A DNA stretch of 32,859 nucleotides from Burkholderiales bacterium (GTDB lineage Bacteria; Pseudomonadota; Gammaproteobacteria; Burkholderiales; Usitatibacteraceae). A program made the translations under genes and the position numbers. Shown here piece after piece: positions 15,340 through 24,000 of this stretch. Within the stretch, counting starts at the first letter, position 1. Each line of letters starts with the position of its first letter. The stretch lies in assembly GCA_017853245.1 (NCBI GenBank), contig JAFMJY010000018.1, forward strand, positions 1-32,859. The letters are read 5' to 3'. A model generated the notes under the pieces. It ran no database searches, had not been told where the DNA came from, and saw only the letters and a program-made list of their open reading frames with translations.

Positions 15340-18300
15340 TGGCCCATCGCGCGCCCCGCTCATGGCTCCGGCTCACGGCTGCCTGGTCTGGCGCCGCCAT
15401 CGCGCTCGCCGCCGGCGGATCGCTGCTGGGCGCAGCCTGGCTCCTGCTGACCACTCCCGGCGCGCGGTACGTGCTCGAGCGCGTGGCCAGCGCCTCTGGC
15501 GCCAAGGTGGCGGGTGTCGAGGGCCGGCTCATTGGGCCGCTCGCCATCGCCGAATGGCAGCTTGCAACGCCAGCCGCGAGGACCACGATCCGCGATGTGG
15601 CGATCGACTGGTCGCCATCGCAGCTCACCGTGCCCGAGGTTCGGATCGACACCGCATCTGCCCGCGAGGTGGTGGTCGAGACGATATCGTCCAACGAGCC
15701 TCCTCGGCTCCCCGACAGCCTCGTCTCGCCGCTGCGCGTCGTGCTGGCGGTCCGCATCGGTGAGCTGCGCGTGGGAACGCTCGACTCCGGCAAGCCACCC
15801 GTATCGATCCGAAACCTTCAGGCCACCGTACTCGGTGACGCGGGCCAGTGGCAGGTTCGCGACCTCCGCGCCGAGACGCCTGTGGGATCGGCGTCGATCT
15901 CCGGCTCGGTCGGCATGGCCTCACCGTTTCCGGTGGCGGCGGCAGCCACCTGGAGCGGCCTGCGCGATGGCGCTGCCTACCGCATCGACGCACGCGCCAC
16001 CGGAGCCCTCGAGCGGATACGCGTCGTGTTCGAGGGCGCGGACGGTGGCATCACAGGCGGGGGCGAGGCCGACCTGCTCCCGTTTGCCAGGTTACCGCTC
16101 GAGCGCGTCGACGCCAGGATTCGCGGCATCAATCTCGCGGGGTTCGCAAGGGCGCCGCGCACAAGACTGGATGTCGAGGCGCAACTCATCACCGACGCAA
16201 CGGGCACGCTACTCGGCCCCGTCCGTATCGCCAACGGTGAGGCGGGGCCGTGGAATCGCGGCCAACTGCCCATCGCTGCGGCGCACGCGAAGCTCACGGT
16301 CGGCGATGGAATCGTCGCGGCCAGCGGGGTCGACCTTGCCCTTCCCGGGAAGGGACGCGTCCGCGGCAACGCCATCTGGGCGCAAGGCAAACTCGACGCA
16401 CGCCTCGACGTGCGCGATGCCAATCTCGCCGCGCTGCACGCCGACCTGCAGCCAACCGCGCTTGCGGGTGCCCTGGTGGCGCAGGTGACGGCGGAGACTC
16501 AATCATTCACCGTATCGCTCGCGGATCCACGCTTCGCGATCGACGGCGCCGCTACCCTCGCCGCCGGCAAGCTCACCGTTTCGCGCGCGCTGGTGAAATC
16601 CGGCGGCGCGCAAGCCCAGTTGCGCGGCGAGCTGGGCCTCACGGGCGACCAGGCCTTCACCCTGGAAGGCAGCCTCGACAGGGCCAACCCGGCCGCCTTG
16701 GTGTCGACGTGGCCAGCGGGAGAGCTCAATGGCGCCCTCAGCGCGCGAGGGCGTCTCACGTCGGGAACAATCGACGAGGCGACGCTCGCTGTGTCTCGCA
16801 GCCGGCTCGGCAACCAGCCGCTCGAGGGGGATGCGGTCGTCTCGCTCGATGGCAGCCGTCTGCGCCGCGCCGACATCAATGCGACCCTGGGCAGCGCCCG
16901 CCTGGTGACGCGGGGCGCGTTCGGCAAGGCGGGCGACCGATTCGATCTCGTGCTGAAGGCACCGGACATTGCGCCGGCCGCCACGGCCTTCGGGCAAACG
17001 CTCGCGGGCGAGGTGACGCTGGAGGGGCGCCTGGAGGGAACGCTTGCCGAACCCTCGGGCCGCGCGACGTTCAACGCGCGAAAGCTTTCGATGTCCGACG
17101 GGATTCGAATCGAATTGCTGGCCAGTGAAGCCGAGCTGGCTGCCGGACGGGCCGGCGTCATCCGCGCTACCGCGTCGCTCGCTGGCCTCTCTCGCGCCGG
17201 TACGCCGCTCGTCGAGCGCGCGGATCTCGCGCTGGACGGCTCACGCGCATCGCACCGCGCCAGCCTCGACGCGCGCTTCCCAGGCAATCGCAGCAGCCGC
17301 GTCGCCGTCGCGGGCGCCCTGGGCGAGGCGAAGGGCGAGCCGGAGTGGCGTGGCACGGTGGGCACCTTCGACGTCCAGGTGGCCACTCCCGTTTCGCTGG
17401 TGGCTCCCGCGCCCCTCGTGATCTCTCGCCAACTGATCGAGCTCAAGGACGCCACTTTGCGTGGCGAAGCCGGTGAAGCGCAATTGCTGCTCACGCGCTG
17501 GGCGAACGACACGCTCGAGGCCAAGGGCCGCTCGCGCGGGGTCGTGGTGCGCACGATCATGCGCATCCTCGGCCTGGAGGATCGCCTGTCGTCGTCGCTC
17601 GAGCTCGCGGGTGAATGGGATGTGCGCCTCGGCGATCGGGTCGAGGGCTACGCGCTCGTGCGCCGGGAGCGCGGCGACCTGCGCGTGGGCGACCCGCGTC
17701 GCTCGCTCGGCCTGCAGGCCCTTGAATTGCGCGCCGATGCCGTCGAGGGCCGGGTGAAGGCCACGCTCGACGTGCAGTCGCGTCTCGCGGGCACGGTGCG
17801 CGCGGAGGGGTCCGCAGCGGTCGTTCGCAACGGCCTGGCTTGGTCTCTGGACCGGCGGGCCCCGGTGGCCGGCCGCTTCGCGGTCGACATCCCGGATCTC
17901 GCGTGGGCTGCCGCCTGGGTCGGGCCCGATGCCCAGCTCGCGGGGCAGGTTCAGGGGGAGGGAACGCTCGCCGGCACCCTCATCGACCCCGTCTGGTCTG
18001 GCCGGCTCGACGCGACGAAGCTCGCACTGCGCGAGCCTGTTTCCGGCGCGGAGATCGCCGAGGGCAATCTCTCCGTCGCGCTGGACAACCGCGAGGCCCG
18101 CATCGAGCGATTCACGCTCTCGACGCCGTGGAAGCTTGCAGGCAACGCCGCCAAGGCGCTTGCAGGCGTGCGTCGTGCCGAGCCGGGAACGCTCTCCGCG
18201 CAGGGGCGACTGGACCTCGGCACCCAAAAAGGCTCGCTCACGCTGAAGGCGGGCGGCTTCCCCCTCACCCGCCTCGACACGCGCTTTCTCGCCGTCTCGG

Positions 18301-19217
18301 GCGAGGCGCGTGCCGACCTCGATGGGCCCCGCATCGCCATCGCGGGCGAGGTCATCGCCGATGCAGGCTGGTTCGGCATTCCCGCCTCCGCCGCACCCAG
18401 CCTGGGTGACGATGTCGTCATCGATCGGGGCAAGCCCGCGGAACGCTCCCGCCGCCCCGAGCAAGTGCGCCTGGACCTTCGGCTTGGCCTTGGCGATCGG
18501 CTCTACTTCCAGGGCCGCGGTATCGACACGCGCCTCGCCGGAAGCCTGCGCGTGACCGGTGAGCCAGGCGTGAACCTGCGCGCCAATGGAACCATGCGAA
18601 CCGTGGGCGGCACCTATGAGGCCTTCGGCCGCACGCTCACCCTGGAGCGCGGCGCGCTCAACTTCGTGGGGCCGCTCGACAACCCGGGGCTCAACGTCCT
18701 CGCGCTGCGCAAGGGGCTGCCGGTGGAGGCCGGCGTGGAGATCGCCGGCACCGTCAGCCGGCCGCGAGCGAGGCTCGCGTCGATCCCGGAGGTACCCGAG
18801 CCCGACAAGCTGGCCTGGCTCGTGCTCGGCCGCCCCCAGGGGGACGTCTCGGCGAGCGACGCAGCGCTCCTCGTCGGCGCGGCCAACAGCCTGTTCGGCG
18901 GCGACTCGCCCGCCAGCGCCCGAGTCCTCGGTGGGCTGGGGCTCGACGAATTCGGTATCGGGCGCGACAGGGGCAGCGCACTGGGCGCCCTCCCCCAAAG
19001 CACCGTCGCCGGGCGCACGCGCTCGGCAACCCCGGCGGAAGTGTTCACAGTGGGCAAGCGCCTCGGCGACGACCTTACGGTGAGCTACCAGCAAGGGCTC
19101 GCGGAAACGGAAGGGTCGCTGCGCGTGGCGTGGCAACTCACCCGCAGCCTGCAACTGATCCTGCGCGCGGGGTACCTGCCGGGGATCGACGCCGTGTATC
19201 GGTTCAGTTTCAATTGA
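15339..19217 (+). CDS. tamB: TamB-like AsmA-family inter-membrane protein
   Basis: A 1292-aa protein anchored by one N-terminal membrane helix (about residues 12-38), followed by a very long periplasmic region of repetitive beta structure rich in Ala, Gly, Leu and Arg. The last 250 residues form the conserved TamB (DUF490) domain: TMRTVGGTYEAFGRTLTLER, then ALNFVGPLDNPGLNVLALR, PDKLAWLVLGRP, TVGKRLGDDLTVSYQQGL, and a final YRFSFN. TamB-type proteins form a hydrophobic groove bridging inner and outer membranes; they dock on TamA and, with YhdP and YdbH, help move phospholipids outward. The ATG overlaps the tamA TGA in TGATG, so translation is coupled. Sequence open upstream in this frame lies inside tamA and is not coding. 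Length is typical. Confidence 0.93.
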   Translation: MAHRAPRSWLRLTAAWSGAAIALAAGGSLLGAAWLLLTTPGARYVLERVASASGAKVAGVEGRLIGPLAIAEWQLATPAARTTIRDVAIDWSPSQLTVPEVRIDTASAREVVVETISSNEPPRLPDSLVSPLRVVLAVRIGELRVGTLDSGKPPVSIRNLQATVLGDAGQWQVRDLRAETPVGSASISGSVGMASPFPVAAAATWSGLRDGAAYRIDARATGALERIRVVFEGADGGITGGGEADLLPFARLPLERVDARIRGINLAGFARAPRTRLDVEAQLITDATGTLLGPVRIANGEAGPWNRGQLPIAAAHAKLTVGDGIVAASGVDLALPGKGRVRGNAIWAQGKLDARLDVRDANLAALHADLQPTALAGALVAQVTAETQSFTVSLADPRFAIDGAATLAAGKLTVSRALVKSGGAQAQLRGELGLTGDQAFTLEGSLDRANPAALVSTWPAGELNGALSARGRLTSGTIDEATLAVSRSRLGNQPLEGDAVVSLDGSRLRRADINATLGSARLVTRGAFGKAGDRFDLVLKAPDIAPAATAFGQTLAGEVTLEGRLEGTLAEPSGRATFNARKLSMSDGIRIELLASEAELAAGRAGVIRATASLAGLSRAGTPLVERADLALDGSRASHRASLDARFPGNRSSRVAVAGALGEAKGEPEWRGTVGTFDVQVATPVSLVAPAPLVISRQLIELKDATLRGEAGEAQLLLTRWANDTLEAKGRSRGVVVRTIMRILGLEDRLSSSLELAGEWDVRLGDRVEGYALVRRERGDLRVGDPRRSLGLQALELRADAVEGRVKATLDVQSRLAGTVRAEGSAAVVRNGLAWSLDRRAPVAGRFAVDIPDLAWAAAWVGPDAQLAGQVQGEGTLAGTLIDPVWSGRLDATKLALREPVSGAEIAEGNLSVALDNREARIERFTLSTPWKLAGNAAKALAGVRRAEPGTLSAQGRLDLGTQKGSLTLKAGGFPLTRLDTRFLAVSGEARADLDGPRIAIAGEVIADAGWFGIPASAAPSLGDDVVIDRGKPAERSRRPEQVRLDLRLGLGDRLYFQGRGIDTRLAGSLRVTGEPGVNLRANGTMRTVGGTYEAFGRTLTLERGALNFVGPLDNPGLNVLALRKGLPVEAGVEIAGTVSRPRARLASIPEVPEPDKLAWLVLGRPQGDVSASDAALLVGAANSLFGGDSPASARVLGGLGLDEFGIGRDRGSALGALPQSTVAGRTRSATPAEVFTVGKRLGDDLTVSYQQGLAETEGSLRVAWQLTRSLQLILRAGYLPGIDAVYRFSFN

Positions 19218-19252
19218 TGAAGTTCGGCATGCCCCCTTCGCGGAGCCCACAG

Positions 19253-21469
19253 ATGAAAGCGCTTTTTCGAAGCAGTGTCCTGGCGGCGTTGGCTTGCGTG
19301 GCACTGGGAACTCCCCCTCTTTCCACCCACGCGGCGGCCGGGGCGCGGCCCAAGGTCGGCCTGGTCCTGGGCGGCGGCGGCGCCCGGGGCGGCGCGCACC
19401 TCGGGGTACTGGAAGTGCTGGAGGAACTGCGCGTGCCCTTCGATTGCGTCGCGGGAACCAGCATGGGCGCCCTCATGGGCGGCGTGTTCCTGTCGGGCGT
19501 GTCGACGGCGGGCATGCGCAAGGCCATCGGCAATACGGACTGGGACTCGCTCTTCGATGACGGCGCGGGGCGTGAGTACGTCAACCTGCGCCGGAAGGCG
19601 ATCGACGACCGCTTCTTCTCCTCGCTGGAGTTCGGCGTCACCAAGGACGGGCTCGCGTACCGCGAAGGCGCCGTTGCCGGCGAAAAGATCAAGCTCTTCT
19701 TCAATGAGCTCGTCCGCGCCGATCTCGGCGAGCGAAACATTGAGGAGCTGCCTCTGCCGGCGACGCTGATCGCAACCGACATCGGAACAGGAGAGCGGGT
19801 AGCCATGCGATCCGGAAGCCTCACCACGGCCATGCGGGCCAGCATGTCGGTCCCCGGCGCCCTCGCCCCAGTCATGCGGGACGGCCGCAAGCTTGTCGAC
19901 GGCGGGCTCGTGGACAACGTCCCCGTCCGCGAGGTTCGCGAGCGCTGCGGCGCCGAAGTGGTGATTGCCGTGAACGTCGGCTCGCCCCTGTTCAGGCCGG
20001 AAGAGGTCACGGGCATCGTCTCGGTCGTGGGCCAGATGGTGAACCTGCTGGCCGAGCAGAACGTCGCCCAATCGCTCGCCTCACTCGGCCCCAACGACAT
20101 CTACCTTCGGCCGGAGCTGGGCAAGATCACGGCTGCGAGCTTCGAGCGCCAGCTCGAGGCGGCGGACATCGGGAGGCAGGCGGCGCTGGGCATCCGCGAG
20201 CGGTTGGCGGCTCTCTCCGTGGGCGCGGCGGACTACGCGAGATGGCAGTCCCAGCTGCGGCAGGGACGCAACCCGGCGCCACCCGTGATCGACGAAATTC
20301 AGCTCGCGGACACGCGCTTCGTGAACAAGGCGGAGCTGCGAGACAACATTCGCCAGCAGGCTGGCGCGACGCTGGACGCGGCAAGGCTCGCGGAAGACCT
20401 GGTCCTCATCTACAGCCGTGGCGACCTGCAGAACCTCGATTACGCCGTTCTGCGCGAGCGCGACCGCACGGTCCTGCGAATCACCCCAATCGAGAACTCC
20501 TGGGGCCCGGACTACCTGCGATTCGGGCTGAACTTCAGCTCCAACCTCGACGCGGAGTCGGACTACAACCTGCGCGCCCTCTACCGCAGGACCTGGCTCA
20601 ACGCGAACGGGGCCGAATGGCTGGTCACGGCGCAGCTCGGAAGCCAGCAACTCCTGGCGACGGAGTTCTACCAGCCGCTTGACTACCGCCAGCGCTGGTT
20701 CATCCAGCCTTACCTCGACACCGCCAGCCGTAAATTCGGCCTCTACTTCGACGGCGCCCGCATCGCCGATTACCGGACACGGGAATCCCGGGCCGGCGTG
20801 GACATCGGGGCGAACCTCGGCCGGGCAGGCCAGGTGAAGGCGGGTTGGATCGAGCGTCATCAGGCCGCCGACCTCATGACGGGACTCCCGGTGCTCCCCA
20901 ACTCACGGCGCAGCGTCGGCGGCATCCGCGCACAGTTGACGGTCGACACTTACGACCAGGCATTCTTCCCGTCGCGGGGGTATCGCGCCGACCTGAATTA
21001 CTTCGACGCCCTCCGCCATGGGCAGGACGCGTCGGCTTACTCGCTTGCCGAGGGCAGAGTCGGCGGTGCCTGGTCCTCGGGGCCGAGCACGGCGCTGGTC
21101 GCGCTGTCGGCCGGCAAGTCGCTCCGGGGAACGCTGCCCCTGGGGGATGCGTTCACCCTCGGCGGCCAGGGCCGGCTGTCGGCCTTCGCGCCAGGGCAGA
21201 TCATCGGCGGCGATTACGCGCTGGCCACCGTGCAGGCGCAGTACCGCTTGAACAAGCCGGTGCCGCTGCTCGGGCTGCAGGCCCTGGTCGGCGTGACCGC
21301 CGAGCGCGCTCGCATGCGCGACTCGATCACCGAGCCCAATCTCACCGGCAACATCGACTCACTGGGGGTCTATCTCGCCATGAACACCCCACTGGGCCCG
21401 ATCTATCTTGGCGTCGCGGATTCCCGCGGCCGCAAAAGCCGCATCTATTTCTTCCTCGGCTCGCCCTGA
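19253..21469 (+). CDS. Patatin-barrel type Vd autotransporter (PlpD-like phospholipase)
   Basis: A 738-aa secreted or surface lipase with its own translocator. A signal peptide (to about residue 28) precedes a patatin domain: oxyanion loop GGGGARGGAH (40-49), nucleophile elbow GTSMG with Ser70, and DGG with Asp216, giving the Ser-Asp dyad. After about residue 340 comes a single POTRA-like segment (VIDEIQLADTRFVNKAEL), then a beta-barrel of the Omp85-related surface-antigen type. This patatin-POTRA-barrel order defines type Vd autotransporters such as PlpD of Pseudomonas, which has phospholipase A1 activity and similar length. The ATG at 19253 has GGAG 7 bp upstream and starts the signal peptide; another ATG at 19217 overlaps the tamB stop (TGATG) and would add 12 residues. 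The chain ends FFLGSP, without the usual terminal aromatic. Confidence 0.9.
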   Translation: MKALFRSSVLAALACVALGTPPLSTHAAAGARPKVGLVLGGGGARGGAHLGVLEVLEELRVPFDCVAGTSMGALMGGVFLSGVSTAGMRKAIGNTDWDSLFDDGAGREYVNLRRKAIDDRFFSSLEFGVTKDGLAYREGAVAGEKIKLFFNELVRADLGERNIEELPLPATLIATDIGTGERVAMRSGSLTTAMRASMSVPGALAPVMRDGRKLVDGGLVDNVPVREVRERCGAEVVIAVNVGSPLFRPEEVTGIVSVVGQMVNLLAEQNVAQSLASLGPNDIYLRPELGKITAASFERQLEAADIGRQAALGIRERLAALSVGAADYARWQSQLRQGRNPAPPVIDEIQLADTRFVNKAELRDNIRQQAGATLDAARLAEDLVLIYSRGDLQNLDYAVLRERDRTVLRITPIENSWGPDYLRFGLNFSSNLDAESDYNLRALYRRTWLNANGAEWLVTAQLGSQQLLATEFYQPLDYRQRWFIQPYLDTASRKFGLYFDGARIADYRTRESRAGVDIGANLGRAGQVKAGWIERHQAADLMTGLPVLPNSRRSVGGIRAQLTVDTYDQAFFPSRGYRADLNYFDALRHGQDASAYSLAEGRVGGAWSSGPSTALVALSAGKSLRGTLPLGDAFTLGGQGRLSAFAPGQIIGGDYALATVQAQYRLNKPVPLLGLQALVGVTAERARMRDSITEPNLTGNIDSLGVYLAMNTPLGPIYLGVADSRGRKSRIYFFLGSP

Positions 21470-21475
21470 CCGGGC

Positions 21476-22837
21476 TCAGGCGGCTACGAGCCGCCAGGCC
21501 AGCCCCGCAGCCGCACACGCGGCGATCACCTCGATCACCCCTCGCTTGTAGCGGAAGAGCGCCAGGGCTGCGCCGAGGGCAATGACGGCGGAGGGCGCGT
21601 CGAAGCGCCCCGACAGCCCATCGGGCCACAGCACGTGGTAGCCGAAGAACACGGCGAGGTTCACGATCACGCCGACCACCGCGCCGGTGATGGCGGTGAG
21701 CGGCGCCGTGAGCCGCAGCTCGCCGTGCGTCGACTCCACCGCCGGGCCGCCGGCGAGGATGAAGAGAAACGACGGCAGGAACGTGACCCAGGTGACCAGC
21801 ACCGCCGCGAGCACGCCACCAAGGAAGAGCGCGTCTGGCCCGAGCGCGGCCTTGAGATAGCCGCCGACGAACGCCACGAACACCACCACCATGATGAGCG
21901 GCCCGGGCGTGGTTTCACCGAGCGCGAGGCCATCGATCATCTGCGCGGCGGTGAGCCAGCCGTAGTGCTCCACCGCGCCCTGGTACACGTATGGCAGCAC
22001 GGCGTACGCGCCGCCGACCGTGAGCAGCGCCGCCTTGGTGAAGAACCATCCCATCTGCGTGAGCGTGTGGTCCCAACCGAAGGCTGCGGCCAGCAGCCCC
22101 ATCGGGATCACCCACAGCATGAGCCCCGCGACGATCACCGCCACCAGATGCGACAAGCGGAAACGCGCATGCGCCGGCACGGGCGTGTCGTCGTCGATCA
22201 ACGCCGGGCCGTAGGATTTTTTTGCCGAGCCGTGGCCGCCGCCGATCGCGAACGTCTCCGGCGACAGGCGCCCGCCCACAAATCCGACCACCGCGGCGGT
22301 GAGGATGATGGCGGGGAACGGAACGTCCAGCGCGAAGATGGCCACGAAGGATGCCGCTGCAATCGACAAGAGCCATGCGTTCTTGAGGGCGCGGGAGCCG
22401 ATGCGGTACGCCGCCTGCACGACGATCGCCGTGACCGCGGGCTTGATGCCGTAGAAGAGCCCCGCCACCACCGGCACGTCACCGTAAGCAAGGTAGACCC
22501 AGGACAGTGCGATGAGGATGAAGAGCGAAGGCAGCACGAAGAGCCCGCCGGAGACGATGCCGCCCCAGGTGCGGTGCATGAGCCAGCCCAGGTAAGTGGC
22601 GAGCTGCTGCGCCTCGGGGCCGGGCAGCACCATGCAGTAGTTCAGCGCGTGCAGGAAGCGGCGCTCGGAAATCCAGCGACGCCGCTCCACCAGCTCCTGA
22701 TGCATGATCGCGATCTGCCCGGCGGGGCCGCCGAAGCTGATGAAGCCCAGCTTGAGCCAGAAGCGGAATGCCTCGCCGAGCGAGACGGGCTCGGGGCGCG
22801 GCAAGTCGGATGGGGAATGGGTCTTCAACTCGCTCAC
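21476..22837 (-). CDS. chrA: Chromate transporter, ChrA family
   Basis: A 453-aa, two-domain inner-membrane protein of the CHR family. Each half carries the conserved pattern: [20 protein letters not shown] in the N-terminal half and [20 protein letters not shown] in the second, followed by [14 protein letters not shown]. About 10-12 membrane helices are visible, with a hydrophilic linker near residues 215-230. ChrA proteins export chromate and lower its cytoplasmic level; many members are assigned by homology only. The start is GTG at 22837; no in-frame ATG lies close by. It converges on the patatin gene (6 bp) and is divergent from the RND efflux genes. No chrB or chrR regulator or reductase is present in the window. 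Confidence 0.92.
   Translation of the reverse strand: MSELKTHSPSDLPRPEPVSLGEAFRFWLKLGFISFGGPAGQIAIMHQELVERRRWISERRFLHALNYCMVLPGPEAQQLATYLGWLMHRTWGGIVSGGLFVLPSLFILIALSWVYLAYGDVPVVAGLFYGIKPAVTAIVVQAAYRIGSRALKNAWLLSIAAASFVAIFALDVPFPAIILTAAVVGFVGGRLSPETFAIGGGHGSAKKSYGPALIDDDTPVPAHARFRLSHLVAVIVAGLMLWVIPMGLLAAAFGWDHTLTQMGWFFTKAALLTVGGAYAVLPYVYQGAVEHYGWLTAAQMIDGLALGETTPGPLIMVVVFVAFVGGYLKAALGPDALFLGGVLAAVLVTWVTFLPSFLFILAGGPAVESTHGELRLTAPLTAITGAVVGVIVNLAVFFGYHVLWPDGLSGRFDAPSAVIALGAALALFRYKRGVIEVIAACAAAGLAWRLVAA
21479..21495. terminator. Candidate bidirectional hairpin between patatin gene and chrA
   Basis: GGCGGCT (21479-21485), a 3-nt loop, and AGCCGCC (21489-21495) form a perfect 7-bp GC stem. It begins 10 bp after the patatin stop and covers the last codons of chrA on the other strand. 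There is no T-run on either side, so efficiency as an intrinsic terminator is doubtful. Confidence 0.35.
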
Positions 22838-22941
22838 CGCGTCATTGTCTCACGGGCGGACAAGACGCCCCCCCTCCCGGAACGAGCTGAACGCTCGGCA
22901 CACGCCTGCTGCGGCGCAGCACGGGGCGTAAAATGCCGCCC
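22838..22941. promoter_or_regulatory. Divergent chrA / RND intergenic region with inverted repeat and -10 boxes
   Basis: On the plus strand TAAAAT (22929-22934) lies so close to the adaptor gene that transcription would begin near its ATG at 22942. On the minus strand GACAAT (22844-22849) stands at the same distance from the chrA GTG at 22837. Both transcripts may therefore be leaderless. A perfect inverted repeat TGCTGC-GGC-GCAGCA (22907-22921) sits 7 bp upstream of the plus-strand -10 and could be an operator. No regulator gene is nearby. The boxes are read by eye and lack good -35 elements. Confidence 0.35.
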
Positions 22942-24000
22942 ATGAGATCCGCCCTTCTGCTCGCCCTCGCCACTGGGGCCATCGCCACCCTCGTTTCGTG
23001 TTCCAAGGTCGAGGCGCCGGCCACTGCCGCTCGGGAAGCCCCCTGGGTCAAGACCGTCGCCCTGCAGAAAGCCGGTGACACGGCGCTTGCCCTCTCCGGC
23101 ACCGTTCGCGCACGTGAGGAAGCGCCGGTCGCGTTTCAGGTGGGCGGGCGAATCCTGAAGCGCCACGTCGATGCGGGCGCGCGAGTTGCATCGGGCGCGC
23201 CGCTCTTCACGCTCGACTCTCGCGACCTCGAGCAGGCAGTTCGCTCGGCAGAGGCGCAATTGGCTGCGGCCGAGGCGGCGTCATCGACGGCGAAATCAGA
23301 GCTGGAGCGGCAACGCGGGCTCGCCGCGCAGGGCTTCATCAGCGCCCAGGCGCTCGAACGTTTCGTGCTGGCCGATCGGGATGCGGCGAGCCGCAAGGCA
23401 GCGGCCGAAGCCTCGGCCGTGCAAGCGCGCAATGCGAAGGGTTATGGCGAACTGCGTGCCGAGCGCGATGGCGTGATCGTCGACGTGCTTGCCGAGGCGG
23501 GGCAAGTGGTCTCGCCGGGCCAGCCGCTCGCGCGCCTGGCCGCCTCGGGGGAACGGGAGGTCGAAGTGCTGCTGCCCGATGGCCCGCGCGCGCCGAAAGC
23601 TGGCACCGCCACCCTCCCCGGCGGCGTCTCGTTGCCGATCACGCTTCGCGAAGTCGCCGGCGCCGCCGAGCCCGACAGCCGCGCCTGGCGTGCGCGCTAC
23701 CGTTTTGCCAAGGGGGCCACCGACGTCGGCCTCGGCACCGTCGTGGCCGTGCGCTTGGTGCCTCACACCCTGCCTGACGCCACCTACCTCGTGCCGCTGG
23801 CAGCGGTGGATGAGCGCGCCGGCGGCGCCCGCCTGTGGCAGGTGGCCGACGGCAAGGCGCAGAGCGTTCCGGCGGAGGTCGTTTCGCTCGGCGCCGAGAA
23901 GGCGCGCGTGAAGGCCTCGCTCGCGCCCGACGCTCGCGTCATCGCGCTTGGCACGCACTTGCTCACGGAAGGAATGGCGGTCCGGGAACGCTCACCATGA
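22942..24000 (+). CDS. RND efflux periplasmic adaptor lipoprotein
   Basis: A 352-aa membrane fusion protein. The N-terminus MRSALLLALATGAIATLVSC has a lipobox (LVSC), so the mature protein should be lipid-anchored at Cys20. It then shows the standard adaptor order: beta-barrel strand near LALSGTVRAREEAPVAF, half lipoyl domain VGGRILKRHVDAGARV, an alpha-hairpin (about 90-150, alanine- and glutamate-rich), the second lipoyl half DGVIVDVLAEAGQVVSPGQP, a beta-barrel and a membrane-proximal domain. It links the inner-membrane pump to an outer-membrane channel. The ATG at 22942 is preferred; an ATG at 22933 adds three residues but overlaps the candidate -10. Its stop overlaps the permease start in ATGA. 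No outer-membrane factor gene follows. Confidence 0.9.
   Translation: MRSALLLALATGAIATLVSCSKVEAPATAAREAPWVKTVALQKAGDTALALSGTVRAREEAPVAFQVGGRILKRHVDAGARVASGAPLFTLDSRDLEQAVRSAEAQLAAAEAASSTAKSELERQRGLAAQGFISAQALERFVLADRDAASRKAAAEASAVQARNAKGYGELRAERDGVIVDVLAEAGQVVSPGQPLARLAASGEREVEVLLPDGPRAPKAGTATLPGGVSLPITLREVAGAAEPDSRAWRARYRFAKGATDVGLGTVVAVRLVPHTLPDATYLVPLAAVDERAGGARLWQVADGKAQSVPAEVVSLGAEKARVKASLAPDARVIALGTHLLTEGMAVRERSP

Noticed and set aside
17241-19304. 687-codon minus-strand open frame opposite tamB
   Set aside because: It is a compositional shadow; the conserved TamB C-terminal domain on the plus strand explains the sequence.
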